From Jimgerdemannia flammicorona (Eukaryota > Mucoromycota > Endogonomycetes > Endogonales > Endogonaceae): 10,415 bases of DNA. Location: contig RBNI01007337.1 in NCBI GenBank assembly GCA_003990745.1, positions 1 through 10,415 of the forward strand, written 5' to 3'. The notes under the pieces were generated by a model. The model was not told where the DNA came from, did not search any database, and saw only the letters and a program-made list of their open reading frames with translations. The translations under genes and the position numbers were made by a program. Shown one piece after another: positions 1 to 8,276 of the stretch; position 1 is the stretch's first letter; each line of letters opens with the position of its first letter.

Positions 1-582
1 CCCCCTGCAGCCCCCAACCAAGCCACCAGCCTGTCAAGGTATCCCCCATAAGAAACTGCCACCTTGCCAACTGGCTCCCCAAGCTCGGTCGCCTCTCCCC
101 CTCAAATACATATAGCCAGTGGCCGGCCAGCCCAACCCAAATTGCCAATGCCCAACCTAACGTAATCCACTCATCCCCTACCCCTCCTATCAATCTATCC
201 CTCAGGTCCTCCCACCTCCCCCGTACATCATCACCCCTACGCCGCACCCCCAAGCAGTCCCCAATGTCCTGCCAGAAGTCTCCCAACACCTCACACTCCC
301 CTAGCCAATGTTCCGGTGTCTGTACCAATCCCCCTTCCTGCCCTACATTATGGCACTCCTCACAGTCAAAACATCCCCCGACAACAAGGTGTCCTGAGCG
401 GAAGTTAAGCATCACATTCCTCCTCAACACCCGCCACCAGACTATCCAGTACTTCGGCGGCATCCAGTTTTTCACTGCGGCACTCCAGGCCCAAACCCCA
501 CTCCAGTCCCACTCCTCACCAATTCCAACTCCTTGCCAACCGCTAGGCCACAGATCCTGGCCCGGTCCCCTTTAGCACTCGA
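1..582 (-). pseudogene. zf-RVT-like C-terminal fragment of a repeat family, left copy
   Basis: An open frame from about 571 to the window edge codes a Trp-rich protein. In order it has DLWPSGWQ, EEWDW, MPPKYWIVWWRVLRRNV, a zinc-binding-like CEEC (353-364) followed by PEHWLGEC (293-316), then WEDLRDRL, a hydrophobic LAIWVGLAGHWLYVF and TGWWLGWG. The order PPK, WWR, C-x2-C, H-x4-C is that of the reverse-transcriptase zinc-binding region of non-LTR retrotransposons. Only this tail is present: no polymerase motif lies upstream. One in-frame TAA (572-574) sits at the start of the homology. The right copy matches without gaps, which supports real coding ancestry. It continues beyond base 1. Confidence 0.6.
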
Positions 583-1362
583 AGGTGGGGAATCCTTTTC
601 AGGGTTGTTACCATCTTCTTCAGGGGCAGGGGGGGTGGTGGTTGCAGATGGCTCGCTGTCCAGGATAGAGAAGTCAATGAGGTCTGCAAATGGTTCTTGC
701 CATGGAATAGGTGCTGGTGTAGGAGTTCTCCATCTGATATAGTTGGGGCCATCCAAGTAGGGCTCTTGATCTTCATGTCTGGGAATATCCATTTGGATAG
801 GTGGTCCTTCAAAGAGGTCAGAGAGACCTTGGAGCCATTGGTCAGGGTTGTCATTCAGGAGGGGGCTCCAGTAGGGTTCATAGTCAGTAGACTTGAGGGC
901 AATCCAGGAGTTGGCTTCCTGGGCAACCTTGACTTCTAGGGCATCAACCTCAGGGAAAGAGAGGTTCTGGAAGTCCTTCAGTTATATGTAGTTGAGGTTG
1001 GGGATCACAAAAGGTGCATGGCGCATGATTTGATGGACCTTCTTGGCAAGTCTTTGCTCATGCCTGTCTAGGTGGGTCCAATCAGAGACTTGATCCGTGG
1101 GTAGGTCCTTTGTATGTTGGAGAAGTTGATGGCCAATCTTGTATTCATGCCAGATCTCTAGGCAGCTGGTAGCAAGGTAGGCCCTTTCGATAAGTTCACG
1201 GTGGTCAAGGACATACTGTCCTAGGTCCTGGCTGGAGAGGTTAAGGGCCTCTGAGTGGCAGTTCCTTCCTTAGATAGCAACCTGGATGTGTCCAAAGAGG
1301 CGGTCAACCTGGCTTGGGAGGGGCTGGCTACAGTGGGCAGTTTGGCAGCAGGTAGCAGGCAT
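583..1362 (-). pseudogene. Unidentified gene, about 260 codons, two stops
   Basis: I do not recognise this protein. The frame begins at ATG 1360-1362 (MPATCCQTAHC...) below a TATA box and is continuous to about 583 apart from TAA at 1270-1272 and 982-984. Both stops could be C-to-T changes of CAA. The composition looks coding: a helical, charged middle with SDWTHLDRHEQRLAKKVHQI, then NPDQWLQGLSDLF and GPNYIRWRTPTPAPIPWQE, and a low-complexity Pro/Glu/Ser tail (TTTPPAPEEDGNN). No catalytic motif, zinc finger or membrane segment is visible. The frame runs into the left zinc-binding fragment out of phase, so its true C-terminus may be lost. It could be the gag or first ORF of another transposon, or a host gene. 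It need not belong to the gypsy element, since it has its own promoter-like sequence. Confidence 0.5.
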
Positions 1363-2007
1363 TCTTGTCTTGTCTTTTCTTTGTGAGAAAAAGGGATGAG
1401 AGTTGTAGGGTATTCTTGCCTTAGGTATTTATACTTATTCACCCGTCTGATGTGACCTTCCTTTGGTCACGCTTTCTGGCAAAATGCATGACCTGTGCTG
1501 TAAGCGGAGCATGTGCTGGTTACATGAGAAAATTCTGATTTCAAAGATCTCATCATCCATAGTTGTGGTTACACAGGGTTAACAGGTCTTGGTCCACTTT
1601 TTTTTTGTCTGGTTGGTGCATTTGCAAGGACTGGCCATCCTTGTCTAGGGCAAGGGCTCCCATTGTTGCAGCTGGGGGTTCGAACCTCTCGGAAATAGAC
1701 TTTTCTTGTAATCTGAGGCAATTCCTAGTAACAATATCTGTCACGCGGATGGACTTAGACTGGTTTCGACATTGTTGACTTTCCTAAGTTTCATATGAAG
1801 CATCCATCATCATCCAGCAGAGATGATACAGATGATGTGAAATGGAGTTGTTCAAATGTGTTTTGCTGTACTATACTAGATTGTTCTTTTGCTCGGGTAT
1901 CTTCTTATTGGTTATCCATAGTGTTTCTTTTTCTCACAATGTTTGATATTATATGTTTCCGAATAAAAATATGTGGTATCCTTCTTGCTCGCAGTGTGCT
2001 CCTATAC
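1363..2007. other. Gene-free stretch between chromodomain end and the left-hand gene
   Basis: No convincing coding sequence was found in these 645 bp. It holds the TATA box of the left-hand gene, a 6-bp inverted repeat (GTGACC 1452-1457, GGTCAC 1465-1470), a run of nine T (1598-1606), CATCATCATC facing GATGAT motifs (1804-1837), and a lone tRNA-like B box (1677-1686). Where the gypsy element stops and other DNA begins should be somewhere here, but the join is not visible. No copy of the LTR end TATTACA is present. Confidence 0.6.
1427..1433 (-). promoter_or_regulatory. TATA box of the left-hand gene
   Basis: On the minus strand AAGTATAAATACC lies about 65 bases upstream of the ATG at 1360-1362. 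A purine-rich AAAGAAAAGACAAGACAAGA run precedes that ATG, a typical short eukaryotic leader. Function is inferred from motif and spacing. Confidence 0.45.
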
Positions 2008-2211
2008 TTAGAGCTGTAGTTCCTTCCTTTGCTGGGAGGTGAGTGTTTCCATGTAGTCCTGGAGGGCTTCGCGTGCATTCTTCAGGGCTTCTTCTTTTTC
2101 CCAGGTGGCATCATGGGTGGGGTAACCCTTCCACTTGATCAGGAAAAAACACTTGACTGTTTTAGGATATTTGCGGACCTTGTAGTCAAGTACTTCCTCA
2201 ATTTCGAATTC
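2008..2211 (-). pseudogene. Integrase C-terminal chromodomain
   Basis: Chromodomains of chromoviruses bind methylated histone tails and guide integration to heterochromatin. About 55 residues from FEIEEVLDYKV to LQDYMETL fold into the classic pattern. FLIKWKGYPTHDATWE matches the HP1 core closely. The three aromatic-cage positions are filled by Phe (in EFEIEE), Trp and Tyr (both in KWKGY), so methyl-lysine binding would be expected, as in the group I chromodomains. The frame ends at TAA 2008-2010, 13 codons after the domain. There is no stop inside the last 152 codons, so this end looks less damaged than gag. What should follow, a polypurine tract and LTR, is absent. Confidence 0.92.
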
Positions 2212-3549
2212 CTCATAATCATTGATCCTAATTGGGGGTGGTGGTGGAACTGTATGCTCGGGGAATGGGTTTTCATGGTAGTCCACCAATTGGCTGATAT
2301 GGAATACTGGGTGTACTCGGATATTGTGGGAAAGTTGCAACTTGTAGTTGACTTCGCTGATTTTTTCCATGATCTTGTATGGTTCAATTCTTCTAGCACA
2401 GAGTTTCTTGGCTGGTTGTTGTGCCAGGGTGTCAGGGTGGAGGTGGTCTGTTCTAAGCATGACCATGTCACCAATATTGTAGGAGGCTTCTCTTCACTTC
2501 AAGTTCGCGTACTTGGTCTGGTAGTCTTGTGCTTCTATGAGAGCATCTCTTGTCATTCACGTAAGGTCAGAAATGGTCTTGGCCAAATCTTGGGCTGCTG
2601 GGACTGCTGATTTCGTGGTAGTACTAGGGGTCCTTGGGTGTTGACCGTGGTTCAGGAAGAATGGAGTCTTCTTTGTGGAGGTTTGCTGACTGTTGTTGTA
2701 GGCAAACTCAGCATGGGCTAGGTACTTGTCCCAATCATTTTTCTTGTAACAGCAGAAGATGCTAAGCATCTGTTTGAGAGTCCTGTTGGTTCGCTCAGTT
2801 TGACCGTCAGTCTGAGGGTGGTAGGCAGTAGAGAACTTCAGCTTGGTTCCATGGAGGGAGAAGAATGCCTTCCAGAAATTACTTGTGAACTTGGCATCTC
2901 GGTCAGATACAATAGTGCTAGGCATGCCATGTAGCCTGAATACTTGGTTGAGAAAGATCTCAGCAATCTCTGGTGCTGTAGCAGTGGTCTTGGTGGGTGC
3001 AAAATGGGCTTGTTTACTTAGGCGGTCCACAAATACCACGATGGCATCCCTTCCTGCCTTGGTCTTGGGGAGTTGGACAATGAAGTCCATCGCAATCTGG
3101 TCCCAATTGTGACTCGGGATAGGTAAGGGTTGCAGGAGTCCTGCTGGTAGCTTGTTACCACTTTTGAACCTTTGGCACATCTCGCATAAGGCCACGAAGT
3201 CTTTGATATCCTTGGTCATCTTTGGCCAGTAGAACTCTCTTGAGAGGAGGTTGTAGGTCTTTTCGAAACCAAAGTGTCCTGCTGCAGGAGTATCATGGAG
3301 TTCCTGCATGATCTTGAGTCACAGAGTATCATTGTTGGGTACAACCACTCTGTCATGGTCTCTGTAGATAAGTCCATCATGATAGGTGAATCTCTTGGCC
3401 ATTTGCCTCATGGGTTCTGGAATCTTGGCCTCTGGGTCTTGGCAGAATTGAAGGAAGTTCATCAGGGGGCTGTCTTGCTGGTAGCTGTTCTTGATCATTT
3501 GGGTAAGGTCTCCAATTACTTCGACCATGAAGACAAGTTCGTCTTCCAT
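2212..3549 (-). pseudogene. Integrase with HHCC, DD35E and GPY/F-like segment
   Basis: Integrase inserts the cDNA into the host chromosome. The zinc-binding HHCC is seen as HDTPAAGH and CEMC (3173-3297). The catalytic triad is Asp in MDFI (3085-3087), Asp in VSDRDAKF (2902-2904) and Glu in DGQTERTN (2794-2796), with exactly 35 residues between the last two. A GPY/F-like segment near 2370-2405 reads RRIEPYKIMEKIS, with Glu where Gly is usual, a single G-to-A change. Stops are TGA at 3319, 2557 and 2494, each where Arg is plausible. The 250-codon stretch carrying the catalytic core is uninterrupted, the longest open piece of the element. Confidence 0.93.
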
Positions 3550-4050
3550 GTACCTGGAGAAACCATCAGCCACGCGGTTGGTTTTGCCTGAGATATACTT
3601 GATTTCCATATCAAAATTGGCAATGATTTCCATCTAGTGGGCTTGTCTGTGGGTCAGCATAGGCTGTGTGTGAATATACCGCAGTGCATGGTGATCAGTG
3701 TAGGCCACAAATGGCTGTTCTAGGAGGAAGTGGCGCCATTCCTGGAGTGCAGTGACAATAGCCAGGAGTTCCTTCTCATGGGTGGTATACCGGGTCTCAG
3801 CTGGCTTGAGCTTCTGGGAAAGGTAGGCCACTGGGCAGTCCTCTTGACTGAGCACTGCTCCAATAGCAATGTCAGAGACATCTGTGGTCAGAGTAAATGG
3901 TCTGGTAGGGTCAGGTGCAATTAGCACTAGGGCCTCAGTAAGGAGTCTCTTGAGATGGTCCATAGCCAGGGTGCATTCAGAGGTCCATTCAGCTTTGATG
4001 TTCACTCCTTTATAGGCCAGGCTGGTCAATGGGGCTGCAATAGCAGATTA
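3550..4050 (-). pseudogene. RNase H domain
   Basis: RNase H degrades the RNA strand of the RNA-DNA hybrid during reverse transcription. A short connection follows RT, then FTLTTDVSDIAIGAVLSQ (first catalytic Asp near 3882), YTTHEKELLAIV (catalytic Glu), AYTDHHALRYI (second Asp) and YISGKTNRVADGFSR (last Asp near 3567). All four expected acidic positions are present. Two stops interrupt the frame: TAA 4048-4050 and TAG 3634-3636, the latter where a Trp is usual before the next segment, implying TGG to TAG. Frame and order are continuous with RT and integrase. Confidence 0.9.
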
Positions 4051-5052
4051 TCCTTGGATAAACCTTCGGTAATAACTGACAATACCCAGAAAGCGCTGGA
4101 GTAGCTTGAGGGTAGTAGGGATAGGGATATCCTTAAGGGCTGATACCTTTTGGGGGTCCACATTGATACCTTCAGCAGAGATGATGTGTCCTAAGTACTC
4201 AATCTGGTCTTGATAGAACTTACACTTGCTCATCTTGGCATAGAGCTGGTGTTCTCGCAGAAGGGTCAGTACTTGTCTAAGGTGGGTGTAGTATAGCTCT
4301 ACTGTCTCGCTGTAGATTAGTATATCATCAATATACACAAGGACACAGATGTTGAGGAGTGGTCCAAAGATGTCATTCATCAGATACTAGAATGTTACTG
4401 GTGCATTGGTCAATCCAAAAGGCATGACTCGGAACTGGTAGTCTCCAAACCGTGTTCAGAAAGCTGTCTTCTCAATGTCCTTCTCATCAATGAGGATCTG
4501 GTGATAACTATTTCACAAGTCTAGTAGGGAAAAGGTCTTGGCCTTGAAGATTTGGTGTAGCAACTCGTCAATCCTAGGTAAGGCATACTGGTTCTTGATG
4601 GTGATCTTGTTGAGGGCTCTGTAGTCAATATACATTCACAGAGAGCCATCCTTCTTCTTGACAAATAGAATGGGGGCTCCAAATGGAGAGTGGCTGGGTT
4701 CAATATATCCTTGGGCCAGTAGTTTGGTCAACTCATCCTTGAGGGTCTTGAGCTCAGGTTGGGCCAGTTGGTAGATACTCTTGTATGGGGGTTCAGATCC
4801 TGGAATAAGATCAATTCCATGTTGGATTTGGCGCTTGGGTGGAAGTCCTTGAGGATCTTGAAATACATCTTGGAATTCTTCAAACAGTTCTTGAGCTTCT
4901 GTTGGAATTGGGCTACTTGTGGCTTCAGTGACTTCTTGTACTGTGCAGATGAAGTAGGTGTTTCCCTTTTTTCGAGAGAGTCTCTTCATTTGAATGGCAG
5001 AGATGATTTCGATTCCTTGGTAGTTGGTACCTTCCTGGGGTGTCAGGGTGAT
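4051..5052 (-). pseudogene. Reverse transcriptase with YIDD, four stops
   Basis: This domain copies the element RNA into DNA. Family landmarks appear in order: a linker with GLPPKRQIQHGIDL, then a palm start with YIEPSHSPFGAPILFVKKKD near 4650-4710, IDYRALNKI near 4610, YHQILIDEKDIEKTAF, and VMPFGLTNAPVTF near 4390-4430. The catalytic YIDD is at 4324-4335, followed by the FLGIVSYYRRFIQG segment that ends Ty3/gypsy RT. In-frame stops are TGA at 4636, 4513 and 4456 and TAG at 4387. The TGA codons sit where related proteins usually have Arg, so CGA-to-TGA change is likely. The catalytic YIDD itself is preserved. Confidence 0.93.
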
Positions 5053-5696
5053 CTAACCTCATTGGTTCTCCAGTTGATGTCTGGGTTGTGCTGGGTCAAC
5101 CAGGCTTTTTCTAGGATAATGTCTTGTCCTGGAAGGTCTACAATGCTGAAGTCTAGCTTCTCTTGATATTTGCCAATCTTGAGTAAAAGGTCTTCGCAGA
5201 TCTTAGTCAATGGTGCAGTTTTTCCATCACCAAAGGTAACACTTCTTTTCTCAGTAGTTGGTCTGCTTCGGGCTCCAATCCTCTTGGCAGTCTTGGTGCT
5301 GATATAGTTTCCGGTAGCACTACTATCAAGCAAGACATTGACATTCTGTCTGTGGACTTGGCCTGTGAACTTGATGCAACTGTCCTTCTTCTTGATGGTA
5401 TTGAGCTCTTCATCCTCATTGTTGTCCCAATTGCTGTCAGTCTCCTCGAAGTCAGTTTCTCCCCATCCTTCACAAGGAGGGTTGTCTTGTTTGGGTTCCT
5501 CAGTCTGTTGAGCTTGGCGTTTCTCAGATTGAATTTTGAAAACTTTGGAGAGGCATGCATGGCATTCACCAATATATTCCATGCAGTACATTCGAATGGA
5601 ATGAGGGCATCGTCCACATGGTGCATAACCATCTGCAATTCTCTTATACCAGTTTTCATCATCTTCCTTCATGGTAGTGACCTTTTGACTGGGAGG
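5043..5696 (-). pseudogene. Cys-rich linker and aspartic protease, active site altered
   Basis: A retroelement aspartic protease cleaves the polyprotein during particle maturation and works as a dimer. After the dUTPase comes a Cys cluster at 5553-5618 (CGRC, then a single Cys, then CHAC), followed by an acidic, Gln-rich linker. The protease core begins near 5340 with VLLDSSATGNYIS, matching the D-S/T-G active-site loop of the family, except that the essential Gly after DS is Ser (AGT where GGT is expected). A second strand, VTFGDG, and a C-terminal IVDLPGQDIILEKAWL fit the fold. This open stretch has no internal stop from 5846 to the TGA at 5043-5045. The frame changes in 5046-5052 before RT begins. 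The Gly-to-Ser change probably inactivates the enzyme. Confidence 0.82.
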
Positions 5697-6095
5697 TTTG
5701 TTGGTAAATGCAAACCCTTTCTTGCCACAGTCTGTCTGGGAGAGTTCGGGGACTTCTTCAATGGTGAGATCTTGACAGATTTCTTCAATAATTGCTTGGG
5801 CAATCCTTTGGCCTATTTTGACTTCAAATGATGTGTCTCCAAAATTTCACAAGATGACACGGATTTCACCAGTAAATCCTTGGTCAACTACTCCTCCGCC
5901 TAGCCCAATGTTGAACTCTTTGGCTAGGCTACTTTGCTCAGCAAGGCGGATGTATGTTCCTTTGGGAGCTTGCATTGCAATCTCTGTTTACACTGTAGCA
6001 TTGGTACTTGGTGGGATGGTGAGGTCTTGGCTGCTGTAGAGATCATATCCAGCATCAGTTGGATGGGCCTTAGTGGGGATGGTAGCCTTGTACCA
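5697..6095 (-). pseudogene. dUTPase domain inside the Gag-Pol polyprotein, degenerate
   Basis: dUTPase hydrolyses dUTP to dUMP and pyrophosphate and keeps uracil out of newly made DNA. About 133 codons carry all five motifs of the trimeric family in order. Motif 1 is DAGYDLYS near 6056. Motif 2 is EQSSLA, where the usual RSS arginine is Gln. Motif 3 is GGGVVDQGFTGEI. Motif 4 is FEVKIGQRIAQ. Motif 5 is TDCGKKGFAFT near 5735, a divergent RG..GFGST loop with Cys for Arg. In-frame stops are TAA 5988-5990 and TGA 5847-5849. The domain is in frame with the zinc knuckle upstream and the protease downstream, the nucleocapsid-dUTPase-protease order of betaretroviruses. Activity is not expected, given the stops and altered motifs. 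A captured host dUTPase is the likely origin, by inference. Confidence 0.9.
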
Positions 6096-7967
6096 TATCT
6101 TTTGTACTTTGATGACATTCTCGGAGTTCTTCTTTCCTGGACCTTCTCCAATGACAGTAATGTTCTGGTTACTGGGTTCGCCTGATCTGTTTCTCTTCTC
6201 GGGGCATTTGACTGAGATTAGTCCTGCCTTCTTGCAGATGAAGCACAATCCTTTTTCATGGAGCTGCTTCTTTTCATCCTCGGTGAGAGATCTGGGTCCT
6301 CTGGGATTTCGCTGGTTCCTTTGATCATATCTTTGATCATATCTTTGGTCATTCCTTTGATCATTTCTCCTGGTAGGATTTCTCCTGTCTTGGGTATCTT
6401 TCTTATATTCTTGATTTCATGAGGCTTGTGCCGCAAGGATTTTGCAGGCTCTTCTTTGTACTTGGGCAAAGCACTATGAGTAGTGGGGGCATCCTTGGGG
6501 AAGACCTTGTTCCTTGATCTTCTGGGTGAGCCAGTCTGGTAGGGCTGCAAAAAGATGGTTGGCTCTGGTGCCATTGATGGCCAAATTGTTCTCCTAATAG
6601 GTAAGTCCAACTGTTTTGAGATATGCATCTATTCTGGTGGCAAAGGTCTCTAGATCTTCTTCGCCATTCTTGTGGAACTTCATCTGGGACAGTTTGTTCC
6701 AAGTTTCTTGTATGTAGGCTGCATTTTGGAATTTGGTCAGTAGCAAGGCCTTGAGTCCTGGGCCTGCTTCATAGTCATCCCAACCTGGTCTATTGTTGGT
6801 AGGTACTTGTCCAATAACTTGGGGGTGGGCTTCCTAGATTACTGGGTGTTGTTCCAATGTTCGCCAGAATTCAGCTGCTGTTCCAGTGAAGAATGTGGCT
6901 ACTGTTTCTACTTGTGCTGCTGATGTGGCAAACAGTTATTGGAGGGTGTTGATCTGGTTGTTGGTGAGCATTCCTGTAGGTACTCGGTTGTCATTCTATT
7001 GGTTTGCTCGGTAGCCTGTGTTAACTGCATTGATGAAGTTTTCAATGTTGCTGTTTTTTCCACTGAATGTTAGAATTCACAAGGTCTTGGTTGGTTTGTT
7101 CTGTTCAGCAATCTGTCCTACTATCCTTGCTAGTGCTGCTAGCTGGGTGGTCAGTGCTGCAATGTTGGTATCTACCATTATGTTGACTAGTGGTGGTGGG
7201 CCTGTTGGGGTAGATTCTCCTGAAGATTGTTCTGCCTGGTGGGGTTGTGGTGCTGTATGACTTGGGGTTACTTGGTTCCCGGATATTAAGTCAAAGAGTC
7301 CTGTGAGAGAGGGTAAACCAAACCTCTGTATAGGTGGTTGGATTGGTTCTAGGGTCTGATCTTCTTGACCTGTGATCTCTTGGTAAATTCCTAGGCCTAC
7401 TGTTCTTCGTTGGCTATCATCAGACTGGTAACCTATAGAGTCTTCGTCTGACTCCCTTCCCTGATGAGATAGTGCATCCTCATACTGACTAGGTCCTTCA
7501 AAGAGGATATCAGTCTCTGGCTGAGTAGATGGACCTGCTCCTTGTTCAGCAGTAGGGGATGGTTGGCCTGCTTGCTCGTTCTCGTACCTAGTTATGGTAG
7601 AGGCATAGTATACAACTAGCCTGTAGTAGAGGGAGGTCTTGGTAGAGGTATGATGATATCTGTCAGAGGTAATCCACTTGGCAGCTGCTTCTTTTGCAGC
7701 AGGAAGTGTGATATAATCTAAAAAATCCTGGGTGGCTGCAGCAGTAGATGCTGGGGTCCTAGTGGTTCCAATGTGTCCTCAGAGGAGTTTGTAGAACCTA
7801 CGGCAGCTAACAATATTCCTAAGTCCTGGGTGGTATATCCTAAAGGCCTGATATAGATCCCTGTAGGCCTGGTCAATTACAAGCTGGCGGGTCTCTGTGT
7901 CTGTGGTTTCCTGGAACCACCTGGTCCTAATGGCAAGGGCTTCTCTGGCTCTGGTTTGAGGATCCAT
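6096..7967 (-). pseudogene. gag: Gag: capsid and nucleocapsid, broken by eight stops
   Basis: Gag would form the virus-like particle and package the RNA. The frame starts at ATG 7965-7967 (MDPQTRAREALAIRTRW), the first ATG in this frame after the leader. It spans about 624 codons to the dUTPase. The N-terminal half is rich in Gln, Pro, Ser and acidic residues. A retrotransposon-gag-like core lies at about 6540-6890, with AEFWRTLEQ, then a Trp-rich segment and EEDLETFATRIDAYLKTVGL. A basic Asp-Gln-Arg repeat (6318-6368) precedes one zinc knuckle at 6204-6245, CFICKKAGLISVKC. There the His of the CCHC pattern is Leu, so zinc binding is probably lost. Stops are at 7779 and 7077 (TGA), 6996 (TAG), 6936 (TAA), 6834, 6594 and 6474 (TAG), and 6417 (TGA). 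The frame runs on without a shift into dUTPase and protease, which suggests an ancestral single Gag-Pro polyprotein. Confidence 0.85.
6318..6368 (-). repeat. 12-bp tandem repeat coding a basic Asp-Gln-Arg tract
   Basis: Slightly more than four units of a 12-bp repeat code Asp-Gln-Arg-Tyr/Asn, in frame with gag. The tract lies just before the zinc knuckle, where many Gag proteins carry a basic RNA-binding region, so a nucleic-acid-binding role is plausible. Copy number probably varies between element copies. Confidence 0.8.
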
Positions 7968-8068
7968 AGTTGGTTCTGGGGGTTACTTCTGTCCAAGATT
8001 GGTCTTGTTCCAACTTCAGGAGTGTGTTCTTTGATGCCTTCTTGGCTGGTAAACCACTGCTACCAAGT
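7968..8068 (-). other. Leader between LTR and gag
   Basis: About 100 bases separate the LTR from the gag ATG and contain the primer-binding site. A packaging signal would be expected here in an active element, but nothing in the sequence identifies one. Confidence 0.6.
8054..8065 (-). other. Primer-binding site, probably for initiator Met tRNA
   Basis: On the minus strand TGGTAGCAGTGG begins 3 bases after the inner LTR end. Retroelement primer sites start with TGG, complementary to the CCA end of a tRNA, and TGGTA is typical of initiator-Met-primed chromoviruses. The tRNA identity is inferred. Matching it to the host tRNA 3' end would settle it. Confidence 0.65.
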
Positions 8069-8276
8069 TGTAATAACTCTCACTTATATCCCTCTCTTAT
8101 CCTTTGGATAATTAGGGAAGTGGACTATTACTTAGGGACTTAGTACACAATATGTACCAAGAAGCCTTCAGTTGAGGAAGTGCTCGCTTTAAGTAGTTGT
8201 AGCGGCAGTGCCTTATCTTTCAAAGGTCTTTCTCTTGTGCCCTATTTCGAGGGTCTTGTTCCTTGCTGTGCACAGA

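Noticed and set aside
583..1362. An envelope gene of the gypsy element
   Set aside because: No signal peptide, transmembrane segment or furin-like site is visible, and the frame has its own TATA box. Position downstream of integrase alone is not enough.
1677..1706. GGTTCGAACC followed by TTTT, resembling a tRNA T-loop/B box with a pol III terminator
   Set aside because: No matching acceptor stem, D arm or anticodon stem could be placed at tRNA spacing, and the only A-box-like sequence is too close. It could be a relic of a tRNA-derived SINE, but that is not supported enough to annotate.
1553..1744. 63-codon open frame on the minus strand
   Set aside because: Short, without a recognisable domain, and in a stretch with a poly-A/T run. 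Nothing distinguishes it from chance.
2029..2610. 193-codon open frame on the plus strand
   Set aside because: It is antisense to the integrase end and chromodomain, whose homology is clear. Similar plus-strand frames over RT, protease and dUTPase are antisense shadows too.
2494..7781. Recoding of TGA as a sense codon to explain the many TGA stops
   Set aside because: TAG and TAA also interrupt the same frames, and the TGA codons sit at Arg-type positions, which no standard TGA reassignment explains. Decay from CGA is simpler.
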